From assembly GCA_964390565.1 (NCBI GenBank), contig CAYMII010000008.1, forward strand, positions 1 through 64,000: DNA of 64,000 nt, written 5' to 3'. Below, one piece after another: positions 8,038 through 16,134 of the stretch. The DNA comes from UBA8529 sp964390565 (GTDB lineage: Bacteria > Bacteroidota > Bacteroidia > Bacteroidales > Tenuifilaceae). The position numbers were made by a program, and so were the translations under genes. The notes below the pieces were generated by a model. That model was not told the origin of the DNA. It did not search any database and saw nothing but the letters and a program-made list of their open reading frames with translations. The first letter of the stretch is position 1; each line of letters starts with the position of its first letter.

Positions 8038-9435
8038 CTATTGCTTTTGTGCTTCTTCATTATGTCTCTTTAAATCCTCTGCCTTCATTTTAACAGGGCA
8101 ATCAGGTGCTTTACATTCAATTGCAGGCTCTTGATGCTGCTTGTTGCTTGCAGGTTCCCATCCCCAAACCATATACAACACGAAGAAACCAACTATATAG
8201 GCCAACATAACATGCCATCCTTTACGAATCCATAACATTACGTTACGCGCTTCGGGGAATTTGTTTGTTATAGCAACCCCCGCAGATGAACCGAACCAAA
8301 TCATTGAACCACCAAACCCAACTGCATAGGCAAGCATACCCCAATCGAAGTGACCTTGATCTAAACAAAGCTTAGTTAAAGGAATATTATCGAATACTGC
8401 AGATACAAAACCAAGAATAAATGCGGTCATCCATGATGCATCGGGTAAAGTTTCAACTGGCATAAACGAAGCAGCAGTAACCAAACACATAAGGAAAATA
8501 GCACCCTTAAACGAAGCAGCAACTTCGTGCCATGGTATTTTGGTGAAAATTGCACCAACTAGAATTGCAGCCCATACGCCAAGCGCAGGCATATCGTAAT
8601 ATACATTTGAAAGAATTGCTCCAACAAGAATTAAGACAACAATACCCAAACGAACCCAATCCACTTTTGCACCGACCTTCGCATCAGCAACTATTTTCTG
8701 GTATTTATCTTGTTGATGTGCAGCAAACCATGCAATAATTATAAGTGCAACTCCTGCTGCAATAAATGCATGAAGTACGTTAAATGCCGAAACGCCATCA
8801 ATCCACATCATGGTTGTTGTAGTATCACCAACAACGCTGCCAGACCCGCCTGCATTCGATGCGGCAACAATACCTGCAATGTAGCCAATGTGTACTTTAT
8901 TTTTAAATACAACAAGTGCAATTGTACCGCCAATCATTGCAGCTGCAATATTATCGAGGAATGATGATAGAACAAATACAAAAATCAAAAGTACAAATGG
9001 ACCTTTCCAATCGTTTGGTAAATACTTTGGAAGAATATCTGGAACACCAGACTCTTCGAAAATCTTTGCTAATACAGCAAATCCAAGCAATAAGCCTAAT
9101 AGGTTAACAAGAATCCCCCATTCACCTTGACGGAGATGCTTATCCATTAGCTGATCAACCAATGAATTATTACCCAAGAAATGCTCAGCAAATGGATAAC
9201 CAGCTACAAAAATCAATTTATACAAAACAATAACAGTTAAACCTGTTAAAGCCACATAAAATGTTTGGTGATGGAATAGCGCAACACCTACAAGAGTTAA
9301 GCCGAAAAGGAAGAACTCTATCCTAATGCCTCCTATTGACGGTCCTCCTGCATGTCCACCACTGGCAAAAGCCATGTAGGGAATTAAAATTAAGGCCGAG
9401 ATTGTAAAAAGCCATTTTACTACTTTTGATGCCAT
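8038..9435 (-). CDS. nhaD: NhaD-type Na+/H+ antiporter
   Basis: Inner-membrane antiporter of the NhaD family in the ion-transporter superfamily, exporting Na+ against H+. The 465-aa protein starts with a cleavable-looking hydrophobic segment and has about a dozen further membrane segments. Conserved-looking elements are SSFLDNIAAAMIGG, a glycine/serine-rich NAGGSGSVVGDTTTTMMW and SAVFDNIPLTKL. A charged cytosolic-looking tail of about 40 residues ends the protein. It is the last gene of the operon, 43 bases after rnfA, so antiport is probably co-expressed with the Rnf ion pump. Confidence 0.92.
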   Translation of the reverse strand: MASKVVKWLFTISALILIPYMAFASGGHAGGPSIGGIRIEFFLFGLTLVGVALFHHQTFYVALTGLTVIVLYKLIFVAGYPFAEHFLGNNSLVDQLMDKHLRQGEWGILVNLLGLLLGFAVLAKIFEESGVPDILPKYLPNDWKGPFVLLIFVFVLSSFLDNIAAAMIGGTIALVVFKNKVHIGYIAGIVAASNAGGSGSVVGDTTTTMMWIDGVSAFNVLHAFIAAGVALIIIAWFAAHQQDKYQKIVADAKVGAKVDWVRLGIVVLILVGAILSNVYYDMPALGVWAAILVGAIFTKIPWHEVAASFKGAIFLMCLVTAASFMPVETLPDASWMTAFILGFVSAVFDNIPLTKLCLDQGHFDWGMLAYAVGFGGSMIWFGSSAGVAITNKFPEARNVMLWIRKGWHVMLAYIVGFFVLYMVWGWEPASNKQHQEPAIECKAPDCPVKMKAEDLKRHNEEAQKQ

Positions 9436-9478
9436 AATGTTAGTTATTGAGTTATTAAGTTAATTGTTATTAGGTTTC

Positions 9479-10054
9479 CTACTTTACTAAACCTGAAAAT
9501 CCCATAAATGCAAGTGAAAGTAGCCCTGCTGTCACCAGTGAAATAGGGAATCCTTTCATCCCCTTTGGATAGCCAGTTAACTCCATTTGCTCTCGGATAC
9601 CAGCCATTAGTATCATTGCTAAAGTAAAACCAACAGCTGTTGCCGAAGCATAAACAACACTTTGTACTAGGTTATAGTTCTTTTGAATTGCTAAAATTGC
9701 AATCCCCAATACAGCACAGTTAGTTGTAATCAGCGGAAGATAAATACCAAGTGCTTGGTATAATGATGGAGTTGCTTTTTTAAGAATGATTTCTACAACT
9801 TGTACTAAAAAAGCAATAATAAAGATAAAGCAAATAGTCACCATAAACTCTATATGCAATGGAACGAGTATATAGAAATTGATAAAGTAGGTAACAAAAT
9901 TTGCTAAAGCCATTACGAAAACAACGGCAGCACCCATTCCTATTGATGTTCCAACTTTATTTGATACACCCAAGAAAGGGCAAATGCCTAAGAACTGAGC
10001 TAGTACAACATTGTTTACTATCAGCGCAAGTATGATTATATTGATAAATTCCAT
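9479..10054 (-). CDS. rnfA: Rnf complex subunit A (membrane)
   Basis: A 191-aa, six-helix membrane subunit of the ferredoxin:NAD+ oxidoreductase, homologous to NqrE. The N-terminal NNVVLAQFLGICPFLGVS element carries the conserved cysteine that, with its RnfE partner, holds an intramembrane iron-sulfur site; a second cysteine is in LITTNCAVLG. Length and topology are normal. It follows rnfE by 12 bases. Confidence 0.95.
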   Translation of the reverse strand: MEFINIIILALIVNNVVLAQFLGICPFLGVSNKVGTSIGMGAAVVFVMALANFVTYFINFYILVPLHIEFMVTICFIFIIAFLVQVVEIILKKATPSLYQALGIYLPLITTNCAVLGIAILAIQKNYNLVQSVVYASATAVGFTLAMILMAGIREQMELTGYPKGMKGFPISLVTAGLLSLAFMGFSGLVK

Positions 10055-10066
10055 ATTCGTAATGTG

Positions 10067-10663
10067 TTAAATGTTATACTTTGCTTTAACCCTATTGAAA
10101 ATAGCAATTAGGTAGCCATAGGTGATAAATGCACCTGGAGGTAAAATGAAAAGCAACATAGTTTTGGAGTTCTCAGCTACAAGAGGAATGTTAAAAATTG
10201 ATCCATTTCCAAGCACTTCGCGAATAGAACCCATTACTGTAATTGCAAGCGTAAAGCCTAAACCCATTCCAAGTCCATCTAGAATTGAACTCTTTACAGA
10301 ATTCTTTTGAGCAAATGCCTCGGCTCTTCCAAGAATAATACAGTTAACCACTATTAGAGGAATAAATATTCCAAGCGTTTTATAGATATCTGGAACAAAA
10401 GCTTTCATTACCAAATCGACAATGGTTACAAATGTTGCTATAACCACAATAAACGCAGCAATACGAACCTTATCGGGGATAAAATTCTTAAGCGCAGCAA
10501 TAAAAAGGTTTGAGAAAACAAGCACAAAGGTGGTTGCTGCTCCCATTCCGATTCCGTTGAATGCTGCAGTTGTTACTGCTAAGGTTGGGCAAGTTCCTAG
10601 AACTAGCACAAAGGTTGGGTTCTCTTTTAATAACCCGTTAGTGAAATGTTTTAAACTACTCAT
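10067..10663 (-). CDS. rnfE: Rnf complex subunit E (membrane)
   Basis: A 198-aa membrane subunit, homologous to NqrD and the inverted-topology partner of RnfA. It has NPTFVLVLGTCPTLAVT near residue 20 and LIVVNCIILGRAEAF near 107, the two cysteine-bearing half-helix motifs. A purine-rich AGGAGAGG lies a few bases before its ATG, a plausible ribosome binding site. Operon position between rnfG and rnfA is canonical. Confidence 0.95.
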   Translation of the reverse strand: MSSLKHFTNGLLKENPTFVLVLGTCPTLAVTTAAFNGIGMGAATTFVLVFSNLFIAALKNFIPDKVRIAAFIVVIATFVTIVDLVMKAFVPDIYKTLGIFIPLIVVNCIILGRAEAFAQKNSVKSSILDGLGMGLGFTLAITVMGSIREVLGNGSIFNIPLVAENSKTMLLFILPPGAFITYGYLIAIFNRVKAKYNI

Positions 10664-10675
10664 ACCAACCTCTCC

Positions 10676-11248
10676 TTATTTATTTGATTGATTTGCAATA
10701 TTTTTCATATACCCCTCGTAAGCACGAGTTACCGCATCGCAGAAAGCCCTTGAGGTTATGGTTGAAGCGGTAATCGCATCAACATCGCCTCCATCCTTCT
10801 TAACAGCAAGTTTAAAAGTTGTGGGGTGCTTCTCGTTAAACTGATCTTTCCATTTGGTCTTCATCTTATCACCAAGACCCGGAGTCTCCTTTTGGTCAAG
10901 AACTGCTGATTTGTAAATTGTGCCATCAGGCTTAAAGCCAACCATTATTTCAAAATGCCCGCTAAAACCCTTATTGGTATAGGTTTTTACAGCACAACCA
11001 ACTGGCTCGCCTGATTTTGTGGCAACGTAGTACTTTAAACCATCGATATCTTTTACATCTTTAGTTGGATCATTATCGAACTCAGGGAGTACATTCTTTA
11101 CAGCCTCAATTTCGGCTCTTTTCTGTGTCTCCTCAATAGGTTTTTTGGTAACAACATAAACAAATCCAAGCGCTCCTGACATAACCATCGAAATCAGGAA
11201 AAGGCTTAAAATCATGTTTTTAAGCGTTGATTCTAATTTATTAGCCAT
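10676..11248 (-). CDS. rnfG: Rnf complex subunit G (FMN-bound electron carrier)
   Basis: A 190-aa subunit with one N-terminal membrane helix (about residues 14-36) and a periplasmic FMN-binding domain; FMN is attached covalently to a threonine by ApbE. The flavinylation region reads DAITASTITS, so the residue before the accepted T163 differs from the usual [ST]GAT form. The start is ATG 11248, overlapping the last eight bases of rnfD, with GGGGAGG just upstream; the TTG further upstream at 11266 lies inside rnfD and is unlikely. The ApbE needed is encoded at 16941. Confidence 0.93.
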   Translation of the reverse strand: MANKLESTLKNMILSLFLISMVMSGALGFVYVVTKKPIEETQKRAEIEAVKNVLPEFDNDPTKDVKDIDGLKYYVATKSGEPVGCAVKTYTNKGFSGHFEIMVGFKPDGTIYKSAVLDQKETPGLGDKMKTKWKDQFNEKHPTTFKLAVKKDGGDVDAITASTITSRAFCDAVTRAYEGYMKNIANQSNK

Positions 11249-12242
11249 TATTGACAACCTCCCCAAATTTTTTGGGTTTAAAACCCTTGTTAATTAAAGG
11301 AACCAGTGCATTCATGATAAGAATTGCAAATGATACCCCTTCGGGGTACGAACCCCAAACCCTAATAAGTACTGTAAGTAATCCGCAGCCAAATCCGAAG
11401 AGAAGCATACCAGATTTAGTCATTGGTGAGGTTACCATATCGGTAGCCATAAAAATTGCACCAATCATTAACCCTCCAGCAAGTAGGTGGAAAACAGGAT
11501 CAACAAATTTTGTATTATCAATCAAGTATAGCGAACCTGTAAAAAGGAAAACCGTTAATATGAAAGAAACTGGAATATGCCAAGTTATTATTTTACGGAA
11601 AAGCATGTATAATCCGCCCAGAATGATTGCTGCTGCTGATACTTCACCAAGCGAACCGCCCATGTTACCAATAAACATATCGGTATATGATGGGATATTG
11701 TGCATCAGCTGCTGAATTGTTTCACCTTTACCAACACCCTCCTTAATTACGCCTAAGGCGGTTGGACCAGTAAGAGCATCGGGATGTAAAGCACGTTGTA
11801 CAACCGTTGTTGGCCATGAGGTCATATCAACAGGAAACGACATTAGAAGAAATACACGTCCAATTAGCGCTGGATTGAAAGGATTCTTTCCAAGTCCACC
11901 ATAAGTCATTTTTGCAACTCCAATTGCCACTAAAGCACCAATAATAATCATCCAAATTGGAAGATTACTTGGAACATTGAGCGCAAGCAGAATACCTGTA
12001 ATTATAGCCGAACCATCGGTTATAGTTGATTCTTGCTTTAATAAGTATTTCTGAATTAGATACTCAAAAAGTACACACGCTAAAACCGATGAAAGTGTTA
12101 TATAAACTGCGCCCAGACCAAAATACCAAAACGAAACAAGCATTGCAGGAACTAAGGCGATAATAACACCCCACATTATTTTTTTTGTCGATTGATCGGT
12201 GTAATCGTGGGGTGAACCTGAAATTGTTAATAGATTTGCCAT
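11241..12242 (-). CDS. rnfD: Rnf complex subunit D (FMN-bound membrane subunit)
   Basis: A 333-aa polytopic subunit homologous to NqrB. The flavinylation region is DALTGPTALG with T161 as the expected FMN-ester residue; proline replaces the alanine of the usual TGAT. GKNPFNPALIGRVFL at about 118-132 is the NqrB/RnfD signature. About ten membrane segments. The gene follows rnfC by five bases and overlaps rnfG by eight. Confidence 0.95.
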   Translation of the reverse strand: MANLLTISGSPHDYTDQSTKKIMWGVIIALVPAMLVSFWYFGLGAVYITLSSVLACVLFEYLIQKYLLKQESTITDGSAIITGILLALNVPSNLPIWMIIIGALVAIGVAKMTYGGLGKNPFNPALIGRVFLLMSFPVDMTSWPTTVVQRALHPDALTGPTALGVIKEGVGKGETIQQLMHNIPSYTDMFIGNMGGSLGEVSAAAIILGGLYMLFRKIITWHIPVSFILTVFLFTGSLYLIDNTKFVDPVFHLLAGGLMIGAIFMATDMVTSPMTKSGMLLFGFGCGLLTVLIRVWGSYPEGVSFAILIMNALVPLINKGFKPKKFGEVVNNG

Positions 12243-12247
12243 ATAGG

Positions 12248-13576
12248 TTAATTTGCTCTTGATCTGATTATTAAACCAACTTTATTTTTTGCTACTCTAA
12301 GATTATCGAGTAGTGGTCGAGCCGATGGACAAGTATATGCGCATGAACCGCACTCCATACAATCCATTACTCTTTCAGCCTCTGCCATAGGTGCGTTGCC
12401 CGATTCTAACATTAACGAGATTTGGAATGGCGCTAAACCCATAGGGCAAGCAAATGTACATTTCGCGCAACGAATACAATTTGATGCAGCAGGGCGTTTG
12501 CTCTTGCTTTCGGGCATAATAACCAAACCCGACATCCCTTTTACAACTGCAACATCTAACGAGTTCAGCGCTTTGCCCATCATCGGACCACCGTTTACAA
12601 CCTTGTGAGTATCATCAGGAACTCCGCCTGCTTCCTCAAGAAGCATCGAGATTGGCGTACCAATTCGGGCTAAAAGGTTGCAAGGATTTTTAACGGAAGT
12701 TCCAGTTACGGTAACTACTCGGTCAATCAAAGGCTTATTCTTTTGAACTGCTTCGTAAACGGCTAAAGCTGTTCCAACATTTTGAACAACGCAACCAACC
12801 TCGATTGGTAGTTTGCCCGATGGAACCTCGCGGTTAATAACTGCTTTAATTAGCTGCTTCTCACCACCCTGTGGGTACTTAACTTTAAGCGGAACTATTT
12901 TAATTCCTAGATTTTTCTCAGTTAACTTTGTTAGATGCTCAATTGCATCCTTCTTATTGTTCTCAATCCCAATATAAGCGGTTTGCACATTGAGCGCTTT
13001 CATCAGAATTCTAACTCCAATCATCATCTCCTCGCCACGCTCAAGCATAACGCGATGATCGGATGTAAGATATGGCTCACACTCAACACCATTGATTAAA
13101 AGGTATTTTGCTGTTTTACCTGCAGGAATCATCAGCTTAACGTGGGTTGGAAATGTTGCTCCGCCCATACCTACTATGCCTGCGTCCTTTATTTTGGCAA
13201 TTATCTCTTCTTGAGTTGAGTTAATATCACTATTTAAAGTGCTTGATTTGTCAATAGTTTCCAACCATTCATCGCCTTCAACATCGATAGTAATAGATTT
13301 TTTGCGAAAACCACTTGCATCAATAACATCATCAACTTTGCTTACAGTTCCTGATACAGAGGCGTGAATATTGGCTGATATAAAAGCATTGCCTTTGGCA
13401 ATGAGCTGGCCAACCTTAACCTTATCGCCTTTATTTACGATTGGTTCGGGAGCAGCACCTAAGCATTGAGTTAATGAGATGGTAGCCGTTTTTGGCAAGC
13501 CAATCTCCTTAATCTTTTGGTTGCTGGATAACTTGTTTTCCTTGGGGTGAACACCACCTAAACTAAAAGTTTTCAA
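12248..13576 (-). CDS. rnfC: Rnf complex subunit C (NADH/FMN-binding, two [4Fe-4S])
   Basis: A 442-aa peripheral subunit that exchanges electrons with NAD. An N-terminal barrel/biotinyl-like region (about 30-100) precedes the Rossmann-like GMGGATFPTHVK FMN/NADH region near residue 150. Two ferredoxin motifs end it: cysteines 367/370/373/377 and 406/409/412/416. The start codon is TTG 13576: AGGAGG at 13585-13590 (minus strand) stands eight bases upstream and the protein begins MKTFSLGGVHP, the usual RnfC start. No better ATG is in frame nearby. Confidence 0.95.
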   Translation of the reverse strand: MKTFSLGGVHPKENKLSSNQKIKEIGLPKTATISLTQCLGAAPEPIVNKGDKVKVGQLIAKGNAFISANIHASVSGTVSKVDDVIDASGFRKKSITIDVEGDEWLETIDKSSTLNSDINSTQEEIIAKIKDAGIVGMGGATFPTHVKLMIPAGKTAKYLLINGVECEPYLTSDHRVMLERGEEMMIGVRILMKALNVQTAYIGIENNKKDAIEHLTKLTEKNLGIKIVPLKVKYPQGGEKQLIKAVINREVPSGKLPIEVGCVVQNVGTALAVYEAVQKNKPLIDRVVTVTGTSVKNPCNLLARIGTPISMLLEEAGGVPDDTHKVVNGGPMMGKALNSLDVAVVKGMSGLVIMPESKSKRPAASNCIRCAKCTFACPMGLAPFQISLMLESGNAPMAEAERVMDCMECGSCAYTCPSARPLLDNLRVAKNKVGLIIRSRAN

Positions 13577-13584
13577 AAAAGTAT

Positions 13585-13590
13585 CCTCCT
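13585..13590 (-). promoter_or_regulatory. Strong Shine-Dalgarno that fixes the TTG start of rnfC
   Basis: Minus-strand AGGAGG with an eight-base spacer to TTG 13576. Such a full-consensus site is unusual in this phylum and selects a non-ATG start. Confidence 0.8.
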
Positions 13591-13615
13591 ATAATAGGTT
13601 TAATAATCATTCTGT

Positions 13616-14479
13616 TTAATTCTCCTCAACTACCTCGGCGGTAGGCTGTGGAGCCTTACGCTCGGGGAAATTCAATTCGTGAATTGAGTTCTGAGGACAA
13701 ACGGCTACGCACTTACGGCAAAGCGTACATTTATTGAAATCGATGTAAGCAAGGTTATTCTCAAGAGTTATAGCATCGAACTTACACTCCTTAACGCATT
13801 TGCCGCAACCAATGCAGGAAACATTACAGTTTTTGCGACTAACAGCTCCTTTTTCCTTATTCACGCAGCTAACAAAAATCCTACGGCTCTTTTTACCCTT
13901 CTTGCGAAGTTCAATGATCTTACGAGGACAAGCCTTAACACAAGCACCACACGATACACATTTATCTTCGATAATAACTGGAAGTCCTGTTTTTTCATCG
14001 ATATACATGGCATCGAATTGGCACGAAACAACGCAATCGCCAGCGCCTAAACAGCTGTAAGGACAAGCATTATCGCCAGGATAAAGCGTATGCATGAAGT
14101 AGCACGATTGTGCACCATCGTAATTGGTTTTTAAAGGAGCATTGGCAAATGAGCCATTGCAACGGACAACTGCTATTGTTGGCTCTTTCTCCTCGGCAAC
14201 CTGTCCTATAACTGGTCCAATCTGTTTAAGCAGATCGTTACCACCTACTGGGCAGAACATATTCTCTAACGACTCATTCTTTACAATATTTTCTGCAAAG
14301 TTACGGCAACCCGCAAAACCACATCCACCACAGTTTGCACCAGGAAGCAGTTCGGCAACTAAATCAATTCGTGGATCCTCGATAACTTTAAATTTTTGCG
14401 CAATGAAGTAAAGAATAATAGCAGATAAAACCCCAATAGCACTCAGGGTAATTACTGCAAATAGAATGGCTGTATTCAC
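13616..14479 (-). CDS. rnfB: Rnf complex subunit B (multi-iron-sulfur ferredoxin-like)
   Basis: A 287-aa entry subunit for electrons from reduced ferredoxin. One N-terminal membrane helix (about 5-27) is followed by the four-cysteine cluster C50/C53/C58/C76 in CGGCGFAGC, then several ferredoxin motifs (CVSCGACVKACP, CIGCGKCVKEC, CTLCRKCVAVCP) and a CPYSC...C set. The long cysteine-rich C-terminal half is typical of anaerobic Rnf rather than the short E. coli RsxB. The start codon is GTG at 14479, giving MNTAILFAV. It follows the DHOD-like gene by 20 bases. Confidence 0.95.
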   Translation of the reverse strand: MNTAILFAVITLSAIGVLSAIILYFIAQKFKVIEDPRIDLVAELLPGANCGGCGFAGCRNFAENIVKNESLENMFCPVGGNDLLKQIGPVIGQVAEEKEPTIAVVRCNGSFANAPLKTNYDGAQSCYFMHTLYPGDNACPYSCLGAGDCVVSCQFDAMYIDEKTGLPVIIEDKCVSCGACVKACPRKIIELRKKGKKSRRIFVSCVNKEKGAVSRKNCNVSCIGCGKCVKECKFDAITLENNLAYIDFNKCTLCRKCVAVCPQNSIHELNFPERKAPQPTAEVVEEN

Positions 14480-14499
14480 TTTGATAAAAGATTTAGAGA

Positions 14500-15486
14500 T
14501 TATTCAACTTCAAAAAGATGTTTCATATACTGCGACCGATGAAACAATGCTGGATTATTGGCCTTTTTAATACTCATGGAGCCCCTAAAGTCAGCTATGG
14601 ATTTATAATTATACTTTTCCATCCAATCGGTCAGCCCTTTTAGGATTACCCCAATCTGTTTTGTACCATTAATATAGATGGTAGAGCAGATTTGAGTTGT
14701 AGTCGCACCAACAAGGAGTTGCTTTATTACACCCTCAGCATCGTGAATACCTGTTGTTGCTGAAATGTCACATTTAACCTCTTCGGATAAAAGGGCAATC
14801 CAGCGTAATGGAATATTAATTTCATTTGGATTGCTGAAAACATTGGCTGCATGTAACTTCCTCGATTCTAAACTAATATCAGGAACGATAAACCGATTGA
14901 AAAGGACTAGCGAGCTAACACCTGTCCACGATAACTTCTGAACTGTATGAACTAAACTGCTGAAATAGTAACCAATTTTTAAAGCAATTGGGATTTTAAT
15001 ACTCGCTTTAACTTTCTCAATTACATCAAAGTAACGCTGTTCATACCCTTCGCCATCAATATCGATATCATGAGGTAAGAAAAAAACGTTTATTTCTAAT
15101 GCGTCGGCTCCTGCCTTTTCAATGTCCTTAGCAATGCTTACCCACTCGCTCATGCTCATGCAGTTAATGCTTGCAATGATTGGGATTTTAACTTCTCTTT
15201 TGGCATCCTTAATGAGCTGAATATAATCGCTAACCGCATGGGTTTTTGTTGCATTCTGTATATAATCAGCCGCTTCGGGATATAGGTTGAAAATCTCAGA
15301 TTGATTAATAAGATCGTTGCTTTGATGCACAATTTGCTCCTCGAAAAGCGATTTTAGCACCACTGCACCAGCCCCTTGGGCTTCAAGCTCTTTAATCCTA
15401 TCAACCGATTTTGTTAATCCTGAACTTCCAACAATAATAGGGTTTTTGAGTTTCAAACCCATATAATTCGTAGAGAGGTCGACCAT
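14500..15486 (-). CDS. Dihydroorotate dehydrogenase-like flavoprotein
   Basis: A 328-aa TIM-barrel protein of the dihydroorotate dehydrogenase-like group: start DLSTNYMGLKLKNPIIVGSSGLT, a glycine/lysine AVVLKSLFEEQ strand, IASINCMSMSEW and a C-terminal phosphate-binding-like GATTTQICSTIYING. The NxSCPN-type element of true class 1 enzymes is replaced by EINVFFLPHD, so orotate synthesis is doubtful; FMN binding is likely. It is the first gene of the operon that continues with rnfB, which suggests a redox job near ferredoxin/NADH. Annotating it as pyrD would be over-interpretation. Confidence 0.8.
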   Translation of the reverse strand: MVDLSTNYMGLKLKNPIIVGSSGLTKSVDRIKELEAQGAGAVVLKSLFEEQIVHQSNDLINQSEIFNLYPEAADYIQNATKTHAVSDYIQLIKDAKREVKIPIIASINCMSMSEWVSIAKDIEKAGADALEINVFFLPHDIDIDGEGYEQRYFDVIEKVKASIKIPIALKIGYYFSSLVHTVQKLSWTGVSSLVLFNRFIVPDISLESRKLHAANVFSNPNEINIPLRWIALLSEEVKCDISATTGIHDAEGVIKQLLVGATTTQICSTIYINGTKQIGVILKGLTDWMEKYNYKSIADFRGSMSIKKANNPALFHRSQYMKHLFEVE

Positions 15487-15600
15487 AATATATAGATTCT
15501 AATTTGTAAAGTTTTTTAAGGATTTAAAAGTAAAAAAATATATTTTGTTTATATTCAGTTATTATATGTTTTAAAAACTATTTTAATTGTAACGATTTAT

Positions 15601-15608
15601 TACTTTTG
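15601..15608 (+). promoter_or_regulatory. -7 promoter element for rseC
   Basis: TACTTTTG matches TAnnTTTG, about 75 bases before the rseC ATG in the divergent 196-bp gap. No clean -33 TTTG is at the right distance. Confidence 0.5.
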
Positions 15609-15682
15609 TAGGGTAACTTAGTCTGAGTATAATCTCTTCGAGGTTTTTTCTTGTTCAAAATCTGAAAATAATTTGAGTATCA

Positions 15683-16114
15683 ATGAGTAATAATATTATA
15701 TCTCATAAGGGGATTATAAGCAGTATTGTTAATACTCGATTAGAGGTAACAATCATCTCCGAATCAGCTTGCTCATCGTGTAAGTCGAAAAAGGTTTGTT
15801 CTGTTTCTGAAATCAAAGAGAAGGTTATTTATATAGAAGACACCGATAATTCATTTCAAATGGGGGAAACGGTGAATGTATATATCGAAGAGCGCATGGG
15901 CGCATTTGCTGTTATTGTCGCTTATGGACTTCCCTTTCTACTAATGGTTCTCGTCCTATTCATTGGATATTATAATAAACTTAGCGAACCTATCATGGGG
16001 TTATCGGTTGTTGTATTGCTTACAATCTACTACACCTCCTTATATTTACTTCGAAATCAAATAGGCAAAAAGGTTACTTTTAAAGTCGAAAAGCTGAACA
16101 ACTCAATATTTTAA
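15683..16114 (+). CDS. rseC: RseC/MucC-family membrane protein (SoxR-reducing system family)
   Basis: A 143-aa protein with an N-terminal cysteine cluster C30/C33/C39 in ACSSCKSKKVC, then two membrane helices (about 75-95 and 102-120). In E. coli RseC helps the Rsx (Rnf-like) complex keep SoxR reduced; in Bacteroidota it usually accompanies rnf. Here it faces away from the DHOD-rnf operon, leading uppP and apbE. The cysteines suggest an iron-sulfur or thiol redox role. Confidence 0.85.
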   Translation: MSNNIISHKGIISSIVNTRLEVTIISESACSSCKSKKVCSVSEIKEKVIYIEDTDNSFQMGETVNVYIEERMGAFAVIVAYGLPFLLMVLVLFIGYYNKLSEPIMGLSVVVLLTIYYTSLYLLRNQIGKKVTFKVEKLNNSIF

Positions 16115-16134
16115 AATTTCTCAAATTATTTAAT

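Noticed and set aside
8550..9130. Plus-strand open frames inside nhaD
   Set aside because: They follow the codon bias of nhaD on the opposite strand, have no start signals and produce low-complexity Cys/Asn-rich translations.
11249..11266. TTG start upstream of rnfG
   Set aside because: It lies within the rnfD coding end; ATG 11248 has a GGGGAGG site and gives the usual RnfG N-terminus.
14500..15486. Classical pyrD (dihydroorotate dehydrogenase)
   Set aside because: The catalytic-site motif of true class 1 enzymes is absent; only the fold family is supported.
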